The position numbers and the translations under genes were made by a program. The notes under the pieces are model-generated. The model was not told where the DNA came from. It saw only the letters and a list, made by a program, of their open reading frames with translations, and did not search any database. This document shows positions 27,503 through 37,759 of a stretch of DNA of 47,762 nucleotides, piece by piece. How positions within the stretch are numbered: position 1 is the stretch's first letter; each line of letters opens with the position of its first letter. Source of the DNA: DASPLX01 sp035627375 (GTDB lineage: Bacteria; Pseudomonadota; Gammaproteobacteria; Burkholderiales; Burkholderiaceae_D); NCBI GenBank assembly GCA_035627375.1, contig DASPLX010000070.1, positions 1 through 47,762 on the forward strand. Direction: 5' to 3'.

Positions 27503-28393
27503 CTATTGCTCCATCAGCATGGTGCGCGTCGCGAACCGCTCATGCGTGCCGTGCCAAGTGCAGGCATAGGCCCCGCCGATCGCTCCGCGCCGCATGCATT
27601 CCCACCACGGCGCCCGCTCCAGGAACCCGCTCAGGAAGGCGGCGACGAAGGAATCGCCGGCGCCGTTGGTGTCGACCACCTTGCGCCCGACGTTGGCGCA
27701 GCCGAAATGGACGATGGCGTCGGCGTCGCGCACCAGCAGGTAGCTGCCCTCGCCGCCCGCCATCACGACCACGGCGCGCGCGCGGCCCTTGGCGAGGATG
27801 TCGGCCATGACGATTTCATGCCGGCCGCGGATCGCCGCCATGCTGAGGAAAACGATGTCGGAACGGTAGGCGAAATCGCGGTGATAGTCCTGGACGCCGT
27901 CCCAGTCGTGCAAGTCGGTGGAGATCGTCACGCCGAGCTCGCGGGCGTCGTCGTACAGGTGGCGCGCCCAATCCATGATCGAGATGTGGGCATGGCGCGT
28001 GCTCGACAGCGGCGGCAGATAGAAATCGCGCGGCATGCGCAGGTCGGCCGGATGGCGCCCGTCGTACAGCGACAGGCGCCGGCCGTCGGCATCGACCAGG
28101 TTCACGCTGCGGCGGGTGCCGCTGTCGTGAATGAGATATTGGAAGTCGAGACCGGTTTCCTCGTAACGCGCAAGGATGCGCCGGCCCTGCTCGTCGTCGC
28201 CGATGAAGTCGATGAACTTGACGTTGAGCCCGAGCGCCTGGCAGCCGAGCGCGACGCCGTTGCCGGTGTGCGCGACGTAATCGACGATCGGGCCGACATG
28301 GATCGAATCCCGGAACGGCAACGGCAGGGAATCGACCTTGACGATGGTATCGACGCCGGCGCCGCCGACGACCAGGACATCATGATCTTTCAT
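27503..28393 (-). CDS. PfkB family sugar kinase
   Basis: A 296-residue cytoplasmic kinase of the ribokinase/PfkB fold. The N-terminal substrate signature region is LVVGGAGVDTIVKVDSLPLP with a Gly-rich YVAHTGNGVALG. The C-terminal signature is DTNGAGDSFVAAFLSGF with catalytic Asp247. It is the last gene of an operon with two alpha-glucosidases, 25 bases after the GH13 gene. The simplest inference is phosphorylation of the glucose released from maltodextrin, so a glucokinase role is likely. PfkB members act on many sugars, however, and specificity cannot be read from sequence. Confidence 0.85.
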   Translation of the reverse strand: MKDHDVLVVGGAGVDTIVKVDSLPLPFRDSIHVGPIVDYVAHTGNGVALGCQALGLNVKFIDFIGDDEQGRRILARYEETGLDFQYLIHDSGTRRSVNLVDADGRRLSLYDGRHPADLRMPRDFYLPPLSSTRHAHISIMDWARHLYDDARELGVTISTDLHDWDGVQDYHRDFAYRSDIVFLSMAAIRGRHEIVMADILAKGRARAVVVMAGGEGSYLLVRDADAIVHFGCANVGRKVVDTNGAGDSFVAAFLSGFLERAPWWECMRRGAIGGAYACTWHGTHERFATRTMLMEQ

Positions 28394-28418
28394 CGCGCAG
28401 CGCCTCCGGGGTCGTGGA

Positions 28419-30071
28419 TCAGGCGCGGCCGATGCCGTACCAGGCGCCGCAGGCCGGCAGTTCGAGCGTGGCGCCTTGCGCGCTGCCCTTCAGGCCATGC
28501 CCCTCCAGCGGCACGCAGCGAGCGGCGGCTTCGAGTTCGAACCGGACCGGCGCCAGTCCCAGGTTGAAGGCGACGACGACGGCCGGCTGGCCCGGCAGGC
28601 TGCGCTCGAATGCCAGCACCGGCTCCGGCGCGTCGAGGAAGCGGATCGCGCCGCGCGTGAGCTGCGGCACGGTCTTGCGCCAGGCCATGAACTGGCGCAC
28701 GAAGTTGAGCGGCGAAGACGGATCGTGCTCCTGGGTGTCGGGCGCGGCGCGCGCATGGTCGGGCGAGACCGGCAGCCACGGCTTGGCGCTCGAGAAGCCG
28801 GCGTGCAGCTCCCGGCTGTTCCACGGCATCGGCGTGCGGCAGCCGTCGCGACCCTTGAACTCCGGCCAGAAGGTGAGTCCGACCGGGTCTTGCAAGTCCT
28901 CATAGGCCACTTCGGCCTCGACCAGGGCCAGTTCGTCACCCTGGTAATAGCAGGGCGTGCCGCGCAGCGAACCCTGCATCGCCCACACCACCTTGGCGTA
29001 TTCCGGCCCCGCATCCGCGCCGCCCCAGCGCGTCATCACGCGCTGCACGTCGTGGTTGCCGACCGACCAGGAGGCCCAGCCGCCGGCCACGCGCTGCTCG
29101 AATTCCTCGACCTGGGTGCGGATGTGCAGCGCGGTCTTTTCCCTGGTCAGCAGGTTGAAGCTGTAGGCCATGTGCAGCTTGTCGCCGCCGCTGGTGTACT
29201 GCGCCATCACGCCGAGCGAATCGTCCGAACCGATCTCGCCGATGGCGATCGCGCCGAATTCGTCGAGCAGCTTGCGCGTCTTGACCAGGAAATCGAGATT
29301 CTCCGGGCGCGTGTTGTCGTAGACGTGGGCTTGCATGCCGTACGGGTTGGTGACGTCGACGCTGGTGCTGTTCTGCCGCGCGGCCGGCGGATTGCTGCGC
29401 AATTCGAGGTCGTGGAAATGGAAGATGCAGGCGTCCATGCGGAAACCGTCCACGCCGCGCTCGAGCCAGAAGCGCATGTTGTCGAGATGCGCCTGCTGCA
29501 CCTGCGGCTCGTGGAAATTCATGTCCGGCTGGCTGGCGAGGAAGTTGTGCAGGTAGTACTGGCGCCGGCGCGTATCCCATTGCCAGGACGAGCCGCCGAA
29601 CACCGACAGCCAGTTGTTGGGCGGCGTGCCGTCGGGGCGCGGATCGGCCCAGACGTACCAGTTGGCTTTCGGATTGTCGCGGCTGGAGCGGCTTTCGACG
29701 AACCACGGATGCTGGTCGGAGGTATGCGACAGCACCTGGTCGATCATGATCTTCAAGCCGAGCTCGCGCGCGCGCGCGATCAGCTTGTCGAAATCGGCGA
29801 GCGTGCCGAAGATCGGGTCGACATCGCAATAGTCGGAGACGTCGTAGCCGAAGTCCTTCATCGGCGAGGTGAAGAAGGGCGAGATCCAGACGATGTCGAC
29901 ACCGAGGCTGGCGATGTAGTCGAGCTTGGCGGTGATGCCGGGCAGGTCGCCGATGCCGTCGCCGTTGGAATCGAAGAAGCTGCGCGGATAGACCTGGTAG
30001 ATGACGGCTTCACGCCACCAGTCGGGATGGGTAGGGGAGGATTTCTTTTGCGGTGTCAGTACGGTCGACAT
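28419..30071 (-). CDS. Alpha-glucosidase, GH13 subfamily 23 type
   Basis: A 550-residue cytoplasmic enzyme (no signal peptide) that should release glucose from maltose and short maltodextrins. The start is ATG 30071; a longer frame upstream is a shadow of the GH31 gene. The beginning WWREAVIYQVYPRSFFDSNGDGIGD is typical. Motifs are DQVLSHTSDQHPWF, GFRMDAC with nucleophile Asp213, IGEIGSDD with Glu279 and VGNHD with Asp341. The blocks PDGTPPNNWLSVFGGSSW and DTRRRQYYLHNF match the Xanthomonas/Halomonas alpha-glucosidase group, which also transfers glucosyl units. It follows the GH31 gene by 20 bases in the same operon. Confidence 0.92.
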   Translation of the reverse strand: MSTVLTPQKKSSPTHPDWWREAVIYQVYPRSFFDSNGDGIGDLPGITAKLDYIASLGVDIVWISPFFTSPMKDFGYDVSDYCDVDPIFGTLADFDKLIARARELGLKIMIDQVLSHTSDQHPWFVESRSSRDNPKANWYVWADPRPDGTPPNNWLSVFGGSSWQWDTRRRQYYLHNFLASQPDMNFHEPQVQQAHLDNMRFWLERGVDGFRMDACIFHFHDLELRSNPPAARQNSTSVDVTNPYGMQAHVYDNTRPENLDFLVKTRKLLDEFGAIAIGEIGSDDSLGVMAQYTSGGDKLHMAYSFNLLTREKTALHIRTQVEEFEQRVAGGWASWSVGNHDVQRVMTRWGGADAGPEYAKVVWAMQGSLRGTPCYYQGDELALVEAEVAYEDLQDPVGLTFWPEFKGRDGCRTPMPWNSRELHAGFSSAKPWLPVSPDHARAAPDTQEHDPSSPLNFVRQFMAWRKTVPQLTRGAIRFLDAPEPVLAFERSLPGQPAVVVAFNLGLAPVRFELEAAARCVPLEGHGLKGSAQGATLELPACGAWYGIGRA

Positions 30072-30091
30072 GATCGGTTCCGGAATGAGGG

Positions 30092-32416
30092 TTATATGGA
30101 AATGCTTTCGTGGTCGATGGCGGCGACTTCCAGCGTCGTGCCGGCGAAGGCGATCGTCGCCGGCTCGGTCGCCGCTTCGCGGCCGTTGATGCGTACGCCC
30201 GCCGACGGCGCCGGGCCCAGCAGCAGGATGCGCGCCGCGATCCTGCCGTAGCCGTTCTCGGGCATGCGCAGCGTGATCTCGACGCCCTGCTCGCCATGCC
30301 GCGCCAGCAATTCGAGCGCGGAGCGCTTGCCCTTCTGCCAGGCATAGGAGATGCCGTCGTCGGCGCGGTATAGCATCGATACCGACGCGCCCGGCTCCAG
30401 CGCCAGCAGGATCTCGATATCGCGCAAGTCGTTCCTGTTGTCCGTGCGCACGCCGGTCTGCATCGGAATCGCGGAGGGCGATGCCAGGAACAGCGGCGTC
30501 GTCTCCGGCGTGTTGCCGTGCTCGACGACCGCGCCGGCGGCAACGAAGCGCCGGCCGAGCACGTCGTACCAGGAAGCGCCGTCGCGGTGGCGCGGCAAGC
30601 GGATCGAACGGCTGGCCGCCGCCGGCTCGACGAACGGCGCCTGCAGGATCGCGTGGCCGGCGAAGAACATGTCGTCGCAGCGTTCGAATTCCGGCGCCGG
30701 ATCGTGGTACCAGACCGGGCGCAGCATCGGGTCGCCGCGCTCGCTTTGTTCGATGAACAGGTTGTACAGGTAAGGCAGCAGCTTGTAGCGCAGGCGGATG
30801 TAGTCGCAGACGATGGCGGTGGTCTGCTCGTCGCGCGTCCACGGTTCCTGGTCCGGCTGGCCCTTGATCTTGTGGTTGCGCAGGAAGGGGAACAGGAAGC
30901 CGAGCTTGTACCAGGCGCGCATCAGCTCGGCGCTGGCGTGCAGCGCGAAACCCGGCACGTCCGGACCGTTGAACGGCATGCCGGACACCGACAGGTTGAG
31001 CGAGAGCGCGATCGCGCCCTTCATGTGGTGCTCGTTCGACATGTTGTCGCCGGTCCAGAGCGCGCTATGGCGGGCCTGCGACAGGAAGCCGCTGCGCGAG
31101 ACGATGAAGGGCCGCTCGTCGGGGCGCGCCAGCTGCATGCCCTCGCGCGTGGCGACGGCCATGCCGAGCGCGTACTGGTTGTGCCAAACCTCGTGCGGCA
31201 GGGCGCCGCGCGCAAAGCGCATGTCGTCGAGCGGCGCCGAGCCGGTCGAGGGATCGTTCATGTCGATCCAGTAGCCGCCGAAGCCGAGGCGCGTGAAGTC
31301 GCGCACCTGCTCGGCCCAGAACGCGCGTCCGTCTTCCAGCGAATAGTCGGGGAATACGGTGTAGCCGGGCCAGACGTAGCCGATGTAGTCCTGGCCCTCG
31401 ATCGTCTTGCACAGCACGTCGCGCCGCTTGGCTTCGGCATAGACCGGATAGTCCGGATCGCGCCGCAGGCCGGGATCGAGGATCGGCACGACGCGATGGC
31501 CGCGCTCGGTCAATGCGGCGATCTGCCTTTGCGGTTCGGGGAAATGCGCGCCATCGACGGTGAAGACGCGGAAGCCGTCCATGTAATCGATGTCGAGCCA
31601 CAGGCCATCGTTCGGAATCCCGTGCTTTTGATATTCGTCGGCGACGCGCGCGAGGTCGTCGTAGGACTTGTAGCCCCAGCGGCATTGCTGGTGGCCGAGC
31701 GCCCACAGCGGCGGCAAGGGCGTCCGCCCCTGCAGCGTCTGCAACTTGCGCACCAGCGCGTCGGGACGCTCGTCGACCGCGATCCAGACGTCGGGCCGGC
31801 CGTCGCGCGAGCCGAAGAAGAGTTCGGGAACGAAGGGGCCGGCGCCGGGCTGGAAAATCCCTTCGTCGGCGCCGGTGTTCATGAACACGGCATACGGATT
31901 GTCGATCACGATGCCGACCCAGCAGCCGCCGGTCTTGATGATCAGCACCGGGAAGCTGGCATACATCGGGTCGGTCGCGCCATGCTCGATCTGGTGCCAG
32001 TTGAAATCGGCGAACACGTCGGTGTTCCAGAAGCACGTGCGTTTCTTCGACAATTCGAAGCCGATGTTCTTCTCGCCCATGCCGTAGAAGCGGTCGCCCT
32101 CGTTGTAGGGCAAGGCGAACAGCCATTTGCGGCCGCACACGCCGAAGCCGCGCCCAGCTTCCGAACGCAGCAGCGTGGCGCCAAGGAAATCGAGCCGGAG
32201 CTCGCCGCCGGCGCCGACCGTCAGCGCGGCGCGCGAAGGCCGGGCCGCGAACTCGTCGGGCGTCAGATGCGCGAAGCTGTCGCTGCCGCGCGGCCAGCGC
32301 GCGCTCTCCACCCGGAGGCGGAACACGTCGGACCCATGGTCGCGCACCACGATGTTTTGGCTTTCCTGTGGGGAAAAGACAAAATTGTTGGTGGTTTCTA
32401 CCTTATGGAAGTACAT
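30092..32416 (-). CDS. Alpha-glucosidase, glycoside hydrolase family 31
   Basis: A 774-residue exo-acting enzyme without a signal peptide, so cytoplasmic. The N-terminal beta-sandwich includes RFYGMGEKN, the usual GH31 entry motif. The barrel begins GLWLDIDYMDGF. The nucleophile is Asp385 in GYWIDMNDPS (commonly WIDMNEP, so the final Glu is Asp here) and the acid/base Asp457 is in LWTGDN. Beta domains close the C-terminus. ATG 32416 is preferred over ATG 32425 because AAAGGA lies upstream. It heads the operon GH31, GH13_23, PfkB, whose promoter carries the shared operator on its -10 box. Two alpha-glucosidases of different families together suggest a division of labour by chain length or linkage. 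Confidence 0.92.
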   Translation of the reverse strand: MYFHKVETTNNFVFSPQESQNIVVRDHGSDVFRLRVESARWPRGSDSFAHLTPDEFAARPSRAALTVGAGGELRLDFLGATLLRSEAGRGFGVCGRKWLFALPYNEGDRFYGMGEKNIGFELSKKRTCFWNTDVFADFNWHQIEHGATDPMYASFPVLIIKTGGCWVGIVIDNPYAVFMNTGADEGIFQPGAGPFVPELFFGSRDGRPDVWIAVDERPDALVRKLQTLQGRTPLPPLWALGHQQCRWGYKSYDDLARVADEYQKHGIPNDGLWLDIDYMDGFRVFTVDGAHFPEPQRQIAALTERGHRVVPILDPGLRRDPDYPVYAEAKRRDVLCKTIEGQDYIGYVWPGYTVFPDYSLEDGRAFWAEQVRDFTRLGFGGYWIDMNDPSTGSAPLDDMRFARGALPHEVWHNQYALGMAVATREGMQLARPDERPFIVSRSGFLSQARHSALWTGDNMSNEHHMKGAIALSLNLSVSGMPFNGPDVPGFALHASAELMRAWYKLGFLFPFLRNHKIKGQPDQEPWTRDEQTTAIVCDYIRLRYKLLPYLYNLFIEQSERGDPMLRPVWYHDPAPEFERCDDMFFAGHAILQAPFVEPAAASRSIRLPRHRDGASWYDVLGRRFVAAGAVVEHGNTPETTPLFLASPSAIPMQTGVRTDNRNDLRDIEILLALEPGASVSMLYRADDGISYAWQKGKRSALELLARHGEQGVEITLRMPENGYGRIAARILLLGPAPSAGVRINGREAATEPATIAFAGTTLEVAAIDHESISI

Positions 32417-32493
32417 CGACCGCATCCTTTCGGCGGGCCGCCAAGCCGCGCGCCCGGGCAGCTTGCCAACCGCATCTTTCTCAACGCACTTTA

Positions 32494-32508
32494 TGTAGTT
32501 TAGTTACA
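32494..32508. promoter_or_regulatory. Operator TGTAG-TTTAG-TTACA (site 3)
   Basis: This is the shared maltodextrin operator with one mismatch (TTACA for CTACA). The flank TTATGTAGTTT is identical to site 2. It overlaps the -10 box of the GH31 operon promoter. Confidence 0.72.
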
Positions 32509-32525
32509 CACACAAAACACGTCAA
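32497..32525 (-). promoter_or_regulatory. Promoter of the GH31/GH13_23/PfkB operon
   Basis: Minus-strand TTGACG (32525-32520) and TAAACT (32502-32497) are 17 bases apart. The -35 matches five of six consensus positions and the -10 four of six. Transcription would start near 32490, giving a leader of about 75 bases. Confidence 0.6.
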
Positions 32526-32578
32526 AATTTTTAACTTGTTGATTTTTATGATTCTTTATGTTTACTGAATCGATGTAG

Positions 32579-32598
32579 TTTGCCAAGATGTTGGCAAA
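32579..32598. promoter_or_regulatory. Palindrome TTTGCCAA-GATG-TTGGCAAA upstream of malK
   Basis: Perfect 8-base inverted repeat around a 4-base spacer. It ends 15 bases before the malK -35 box. A TGTAG half-site (32574-32578) immediately precedes it. Its sequence differs from the shared operator, so a second regulator, placed where an activator would bind, is the likely reader. Confidence 0.65.
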
Positions 32599-32613
32599 AA
32601 CGAGAATTCATGT

Positions 32614-32642
32614 TTGAAATATTACTTCAACTACGGTACATT
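32614..32642 (+). promoter_or_regulatory. Promoter of malK-malE-malF-malG
   Basis: TTGAAA (32614-32619) and TACATT (32637-32642) are separated by 17 bases; five and four of six positions match consensus. Transcription would begin near 32649, about 44 bases before the malK start. Confidence 0.6.
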
Positions 32643-32692
32643 ATCCAGCACCAAAAGAAACAAGCCGCCGTGGTGCGGCGCGGAGGTGAGAC

Positions 32693-33825
<1,133 letters not shown>

Positions 33826-33829
<4 letters not shown>

Positions 33830-35046
33830 GGGCGGCCGGCATCGCGGGCGCCACGGCGCCGGGCGTCATCGCGTCGGGCATGATCGCGCTCGCCTTCTCC
33901 CTGGCGTCGGCGGCCGCGCCCGCGACCGCCGACGACAATCTCAAGCTCCTGGTCTGGATCAACGGCGACAAGGGCTACAACGGTTTGCAGAAGGTCGGCG
34001 ACGGCTTCACCGCGAAGTCGGGCGTGAAGGTCGTGGTCCAGCATCCCGAAGACGCGCCTTCGAAATTCCAGGCCGCCGCCGGCGCCGGCAAGGGGCCGGA
34101 CATTTTCTGCTGGCCGCACGACCGGATCGGCGAATTCGCGAAGTCCGGCCTGATCGTGCCGGTCGCGCCGAGCAAGAAGACGCGCGCCGAGATCGACGAT
34201 GCCGCCTGGAAGGCCGTGGCCTATCACGGCAAGACCTGGGCGTATCCGGTCGCGATCGAGGCGATCGGCCTGATCTACAACAAGGCGCTGGTGAAGACGC
34301 CGCCGGCCGGCTTCGACGACGTGATCCGGCTCGACAAGGAACTGGCCGCCAAGGGCAAGAAAGCCTTGATCTGGGATTACAACCTGTCCTTCTTTTCCTG
34401 GCCGCTGCTGGCCGGCGCCGGCGGCTATCTGTTCGGCCGCGATTCCAAGGGGGAATACGATCCGCGCGATGTCGGCGTCAACACGCCCGGCGCGATCAAG
34501 GCCGGCGCATTGCTGCAGACGCTGGTCGACGGCGGCCATCTGCCGCGCGGCGTGAAATACTCGCAGGCCGAGGCCGCCTTCAACAACGGCAGCACCGCGA
34601 TGTTCATCTCCGGCCCCTGGGCCTGGGACAACGCGCGCCGCAGCAAGATCGATTTCGGCGTGGCGCCGATTCCGAGCGTCGACGGCAAGCCGGCCAAACC
34701 CTTCGTCGGCGTGCTCGGCTGCATGATCACCGCGCCCTCCAAGGTCAAGGACATCGCGCGCGAATTCCTCGAGAACCATCTGCTGCGCGTCGAGAACCTG
34801 AAGATCGTCAACGCCGACGTGCCGCTCGGCGTGCCGGCCAACAAGGCGTTCTACAACGAGCTCGCGGCCGATCCCAACATCCGCGCCACGATGGAAAACG
34901 CGCGCCGGGGCGAGGCGCTGCCCAACATTCCCGAGGCCGGCCGCTTCTTCACGGCGGTGGATGCGGCGCTGGAAGCAATCACCAACGGCCGCCAGTCGCC
35001 CAAGGACGCGCTCGACGGCGCCGCGGCGCGCATGCTGGTCAAATAA
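33826..35046 (+). CDS. malE: Periplasmic maltose/maltodextrin-binding protein
   Basis: A 406-residue protein with a signal peptide (from MRAAGIAG to about ATA, near residue 35). The mature part begins [17 protein letters not shown], close to the start of E. coli MalE ([20 protein letters not shown]). It shares further MalE blocks such as GPDIFCWPHDRIGEFA, SQAEAAFNNGSTAMFISGPWAWDN and LPNIPE. It captures maltodextrins in the periplasm and delivers them to MalFG. ATG 33826 overlaps the malK stop codon by ATGA, so it is coupled. A longer frame open upstream is the out-of-frame shadow of malK. Confidence 0.94.
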
Positions 35047-35062
35047 GCAGGGGTAGTCCGAT

Positions 35063-36637
35063 ATGCATTCGATCCATTGGGAGCGCTGGCTGGCATGGTC
35101 GACGACGGCCGGCATCGGCGCCGTGTCGCTGTGGCTGGTGTTCGGCATCTATTCGGCCGGCCAGCCGCTGTGGGCGCTCGGCGTGCTCGCGCTGACGGCG
35201 CTGGCGTTCTATGTCTACCTGTCCAAGGCCAACTTCGCCTACCGCTACCTGTTTCCCGGCCTGGCCGCGATGGCGGTCTTCGTCGCCTTTCCCTTGCTGT
35301 ACACGGCGCAGATCGGCTTCACCAACTATTCGTCCAACAATCTGCTGAGCCTGGAACGCGCGACCGCTTACCTGCTCGACCAGACCGAGGCCGATGAAAG
35401 CCGCGCCATGGGCTTCACGCTGCATGCGGCGGGCAAGGAATTCCGCCTGGTGCTGGCGCCGCCCCACGAGCCGGCGGAGGAGCGCGATCCGGACCGGCTG
35501 CAAGCCTTGCGCGCGCAAAGCTTCGTCTCGCCGCCGCTGGCCTTGCTGGCGGCGAAGAAGCCGGTCGAGGTCCGCATGCTGCCGCTCGGCAAGGAGACCG
35601 TGCGCATCGGCGAGCCGCTGCCGCTGATCGAGGTCCTCAAGCATCGCGACGCCCTGATGGCGGCGACGCTGGAACTGCCGGACGGCGCGCGCCTCAACTA
35701 TTCGGGTGTGCGCGAATTCGCGCCGCTCAAGAAGGTCTGGCAAAGGAATGCCGACGGCTCGCTGACCCGGCTCGACGACAGCGCCGTCTACCGGCCGAAC
35801 TTCGAGAGCGGCTATTTCGAGAATGCCGCCGGCGAACGCATGCAGCCCGGCTTCAAGGTCAGCATCGGCCTCGACAACTACAAGCGCATGCTGTTCGACG
35901 CCGATTTCCGCGGCCCCTTCATCAAGATCTTCGCCTGGACCGTCGTGTTCTCCGCGCTGACCGTGGTGCTGACCACCGCCGTCGGCATGACGCTCGCGGT
36001 GATGCTGAACTGGGAAGCGCTTCGCTTCCGCACCGTCTACCGCACGCTGCTGTTCCTGCCGTACGCGGTGCCGAGCTTCATTTCCATCCTGGTGTTCCGC
36101 GGCTTGTTCAACCAGAACTTCGGCGAGATCAACATGGTGCTGGACGCGCTGTTCGGCATCAAGCCGGCCTGGTTCGCCGATCCGCTGCTGGCGCAAGCCA
36201 TGGTCTTGATCGTCAACACCTGGCTCGGCTATCCCTACATCATGGTGTTGTGCACCGGCTTGCTGAAGGCGGTGCCGGCCGATCTGTACGAAGCCTCGGC
36301 GATCGCGGGCGCCAAGCCGCTGACCAATTTCTTCAAGATCACGGCGCCGCTGATCATCAAGCCGCTCACGCCGCTCCTGATCTCGGTGTTCGCCTTCAAC
36401 TTCAACAACTTCGTGCTGATCGCGCTGCTGACCGACGGCCGCCCGGATTTCCTCAACACCAAGCTGCCGGCCGGCACCACCGACATTCTCGTGTCCTATA
36501 CCTACCGCATCGCGTTCCGCGATTCGGGCCAGAACTTCGGCCTGGCGGCGGCGATCTCGACCGTGATCTTCTTCATGGTGGCGACCATCTCGCTGGTCAA
36601 CATGCGGCTGGCCAAGGTCAACGCCGACAAGAAATAA
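35063..36637 (+). CDS. malF: Maltodextrin ABC transporter permease MalF
   Basis: A 524-residue inner-membrane permease. Its length is like that of E. coli MalF (514) because of a large periplasmic insertion (about 95-275) between early and core helices. This loop contacts the binding protein in the E. coli complex. The cytoplasmic coupling loop is visible as LYEASAIAGAKPLTNFFKITAPLI. The gene lies 16 bases after malE and 10 bases before malG. Confidence 0.93.
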   Translation: MHSIHWERWLAWSTTAGIGAVSLWLVFGIYSAGQPLWALGVLALTALAFYVYLSKANFAYRYLFPGLAAMAVFVAFPLLYTAQIGFTNYSSNNLLSLERATAYLLDQTEADESRAMGFTLHAAGKEFRLVLAPPHEPAEERDPDRLQALRAQSFVSPPLALLAAKKPVEVRMLPLGKETVRIGEPLPLIEVLKHRDALMAATLELPDGARLNYSGVREFAPLKKVWQRNADGSLTRLDDSAVYRPNFESGYFENAAGERMQPGFKVSIGLDNYKRMLFDADFRGPFIKIFAWTVVFSALTVVLTTAVGMTLAVMLNWEALRFRTVYRTLLFLPYAVPSFISILVFRGLFNQNFGEINMVLDALFGIKPAWFADPLLAQAMVLIVNTWLGYPYIMVLCTGLLKAVPADLYEASAIAGAKPLTNFFKITAPLIIKPLTPLLISVFAFNFNNFVLIALLTDGRPDFLNTKLPAGTTDILVSYTYRIAFRDSGQNFGLAAAISTVIFFMVATISLVNMRLAKVNADKK

Positions 36638-36647
36638 GGAACCCGAC

Positions 36648-37538
36648 ATGGCTATCGTCACCGGAAAGAACCAGCGCTGGCGCGTCTTCGCGGCCCATGC
36701 CTTCCTCTGGATCCTGATCGGCGTCATGCTGCTGCCGCTGCTGGCCGTGATCTCGATCTCGCTGCGTCCCGGCAATTTCGCGACCGGCTCGCTGATCCCG
36801 ACCGAGATCAGCCTGGAGCATTGGAAGCTGGCGCTCGGCATCCCGGTGCAGACCGCCGACGGCGCCCTGATCGAGCCGCCCTTCCCGGTGCTGCGCTGGC
36901 TGTGGAACTCGATCAAGATCGCCGGCATCACGGCCTTCCTGATCGTCGCGATCTCGACCACGGCGGCCTACGCCTTCGCGCGCCTGAAATTCCGCTTCAA
37001 GTCGGTCATCCTCAACGGCATGCTGCTGCTGCAGATCTTCCCGGCCGTGCTGGCGCTGGTGGCGATCTATGCGGTCTTCGACACCATCGGCAACTACCTG
37101 CCGTGGCTCGGCATCGAGACCCATGCCGGCCTGATCGTCGCCTATCTCGGCGGCATCGCGACCCACGTCTGGACCATCCGCGGCTACTTCGAGACGATTC
37201 CGGTCGAGATCGAGGAATGCGCCAAGGTCGACGGCGCGACGCATTGGCAAGCCTTCCGCCACGTGCTGCTGCCGATGGCGGTGCCGATCCTGATGGTGGT
37301 GTTCGTGCTGGCCTTCGTCGGCATCATCATCGAGTATCCGGTCGCTTCGGTGCTGTTGCGCGAGGAGCCGAACCTGACGCTGGCGGTGGGTTCCAAGTAT
37401 TACCTGCTCGAGCAGCGCTACCTGTGGGGCGATTTCGCCGCCGCCGCCGTGCTGTCCGGCCTGCCGATCACGGCCGTGTTCCTGCTGGCGCAGCGCTGGA
37501 TCGTGTCGGGGCTGACGGCGGGCGGCGTCAAGGGCTGA
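36648..37538 (+). CDS. malG: Maltodextrin ABC transporter permease MalG
   Basis: A 296-residue inner-membrane permease with six hydrophobic segments, matching E. coli MalG in size. The coupling (EAA) loop is IEECAKVDGATHWQAFRHVLLPMAVPIL. It ends in a short tail (SGLTAGGVKG) like that of MalG, which reaches into the MalF pore. It closes the malKEFG operon. Confidence 0.93.
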   Translation: MAIVTGKNQRWRVFAAHAFLWILIGVMLLPLLAVISISLRPGNFATGSLIPTEISLEHWKLALGIPVQTADGALIEPPFPVLRWLWNSIKIAGITAFLIVAISTTAAYAFARLKFRFKSVILNGMLLLQIFPAVLALVAIYAVFDTIGNYLPWLGIETHAGLIVAYLGGIATHVWTIRGYFETIPVEIEECAKVDGATHWQAFRHVLLPMAVPILMVVFVLAFVGIIIEYPVASVLLREEPNLTLAVGSKYYLLEQRYLWGDFAAAAVLSGLPITAVFLLAQRWIVSGLTAGGVKG

Positions 37539-37551
37539 GGCGCCCTTTCCT

Positions 37552-37603
37552 GCCCGGCCGAGGCCGGGCGGCCCGCGTGAACGGTCCGGCCCGGAGCCGG
37601 ACC
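37552..37603 (+). terminator. Two GC hairpins after malG
   Basis: GCCCGGCC (37552-37559) pairs with GGCCGGGC (37562-37569), and GGTCCGGC (37583-37590) pairs with GCCGGACC (37596-37603). Neither is followed by a good T-tract, so termination may be Rho-assisted. The second hairpin overlaps the -35 position expected for the next gene's promoter. Confidence 0.5.
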
Positions 37604-37626
37604 GAAACAGCCTGCTAGGGTATAAT
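37598..37626 (+). promoter_or_regulatory. Promoter of the Wzt-like gene (perfect -10)
   Basis: TATAAT lies at 37621-37626. The matching -35 position (37598-37603, CGGACC) agrees with consensus only at its central GAC. The leader to ATG 37760 would be about 127 bases, in which I see no gene. Confidence 0.5.
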
Positions 37627-37759
37627 CGCCTGCGTTTTTGGCACGGCCGCACGCTCGTCGCCGGGCCGCGGCGCATGCTCTTTCCTCGTCGCCGGCCGAT
37701 CCGCGGCTATTCCACCAACCCTCTATGACGCGCACTGACAACGGCGCGGATGTACGTTA

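Noticed and set aside
28419..30842. Longer start for the GH13_23 alpha-glucosidase
   Set aside because: The extra 257 codons are antiparallel or out-of-frame readings of the GH31 gene and lack family features.
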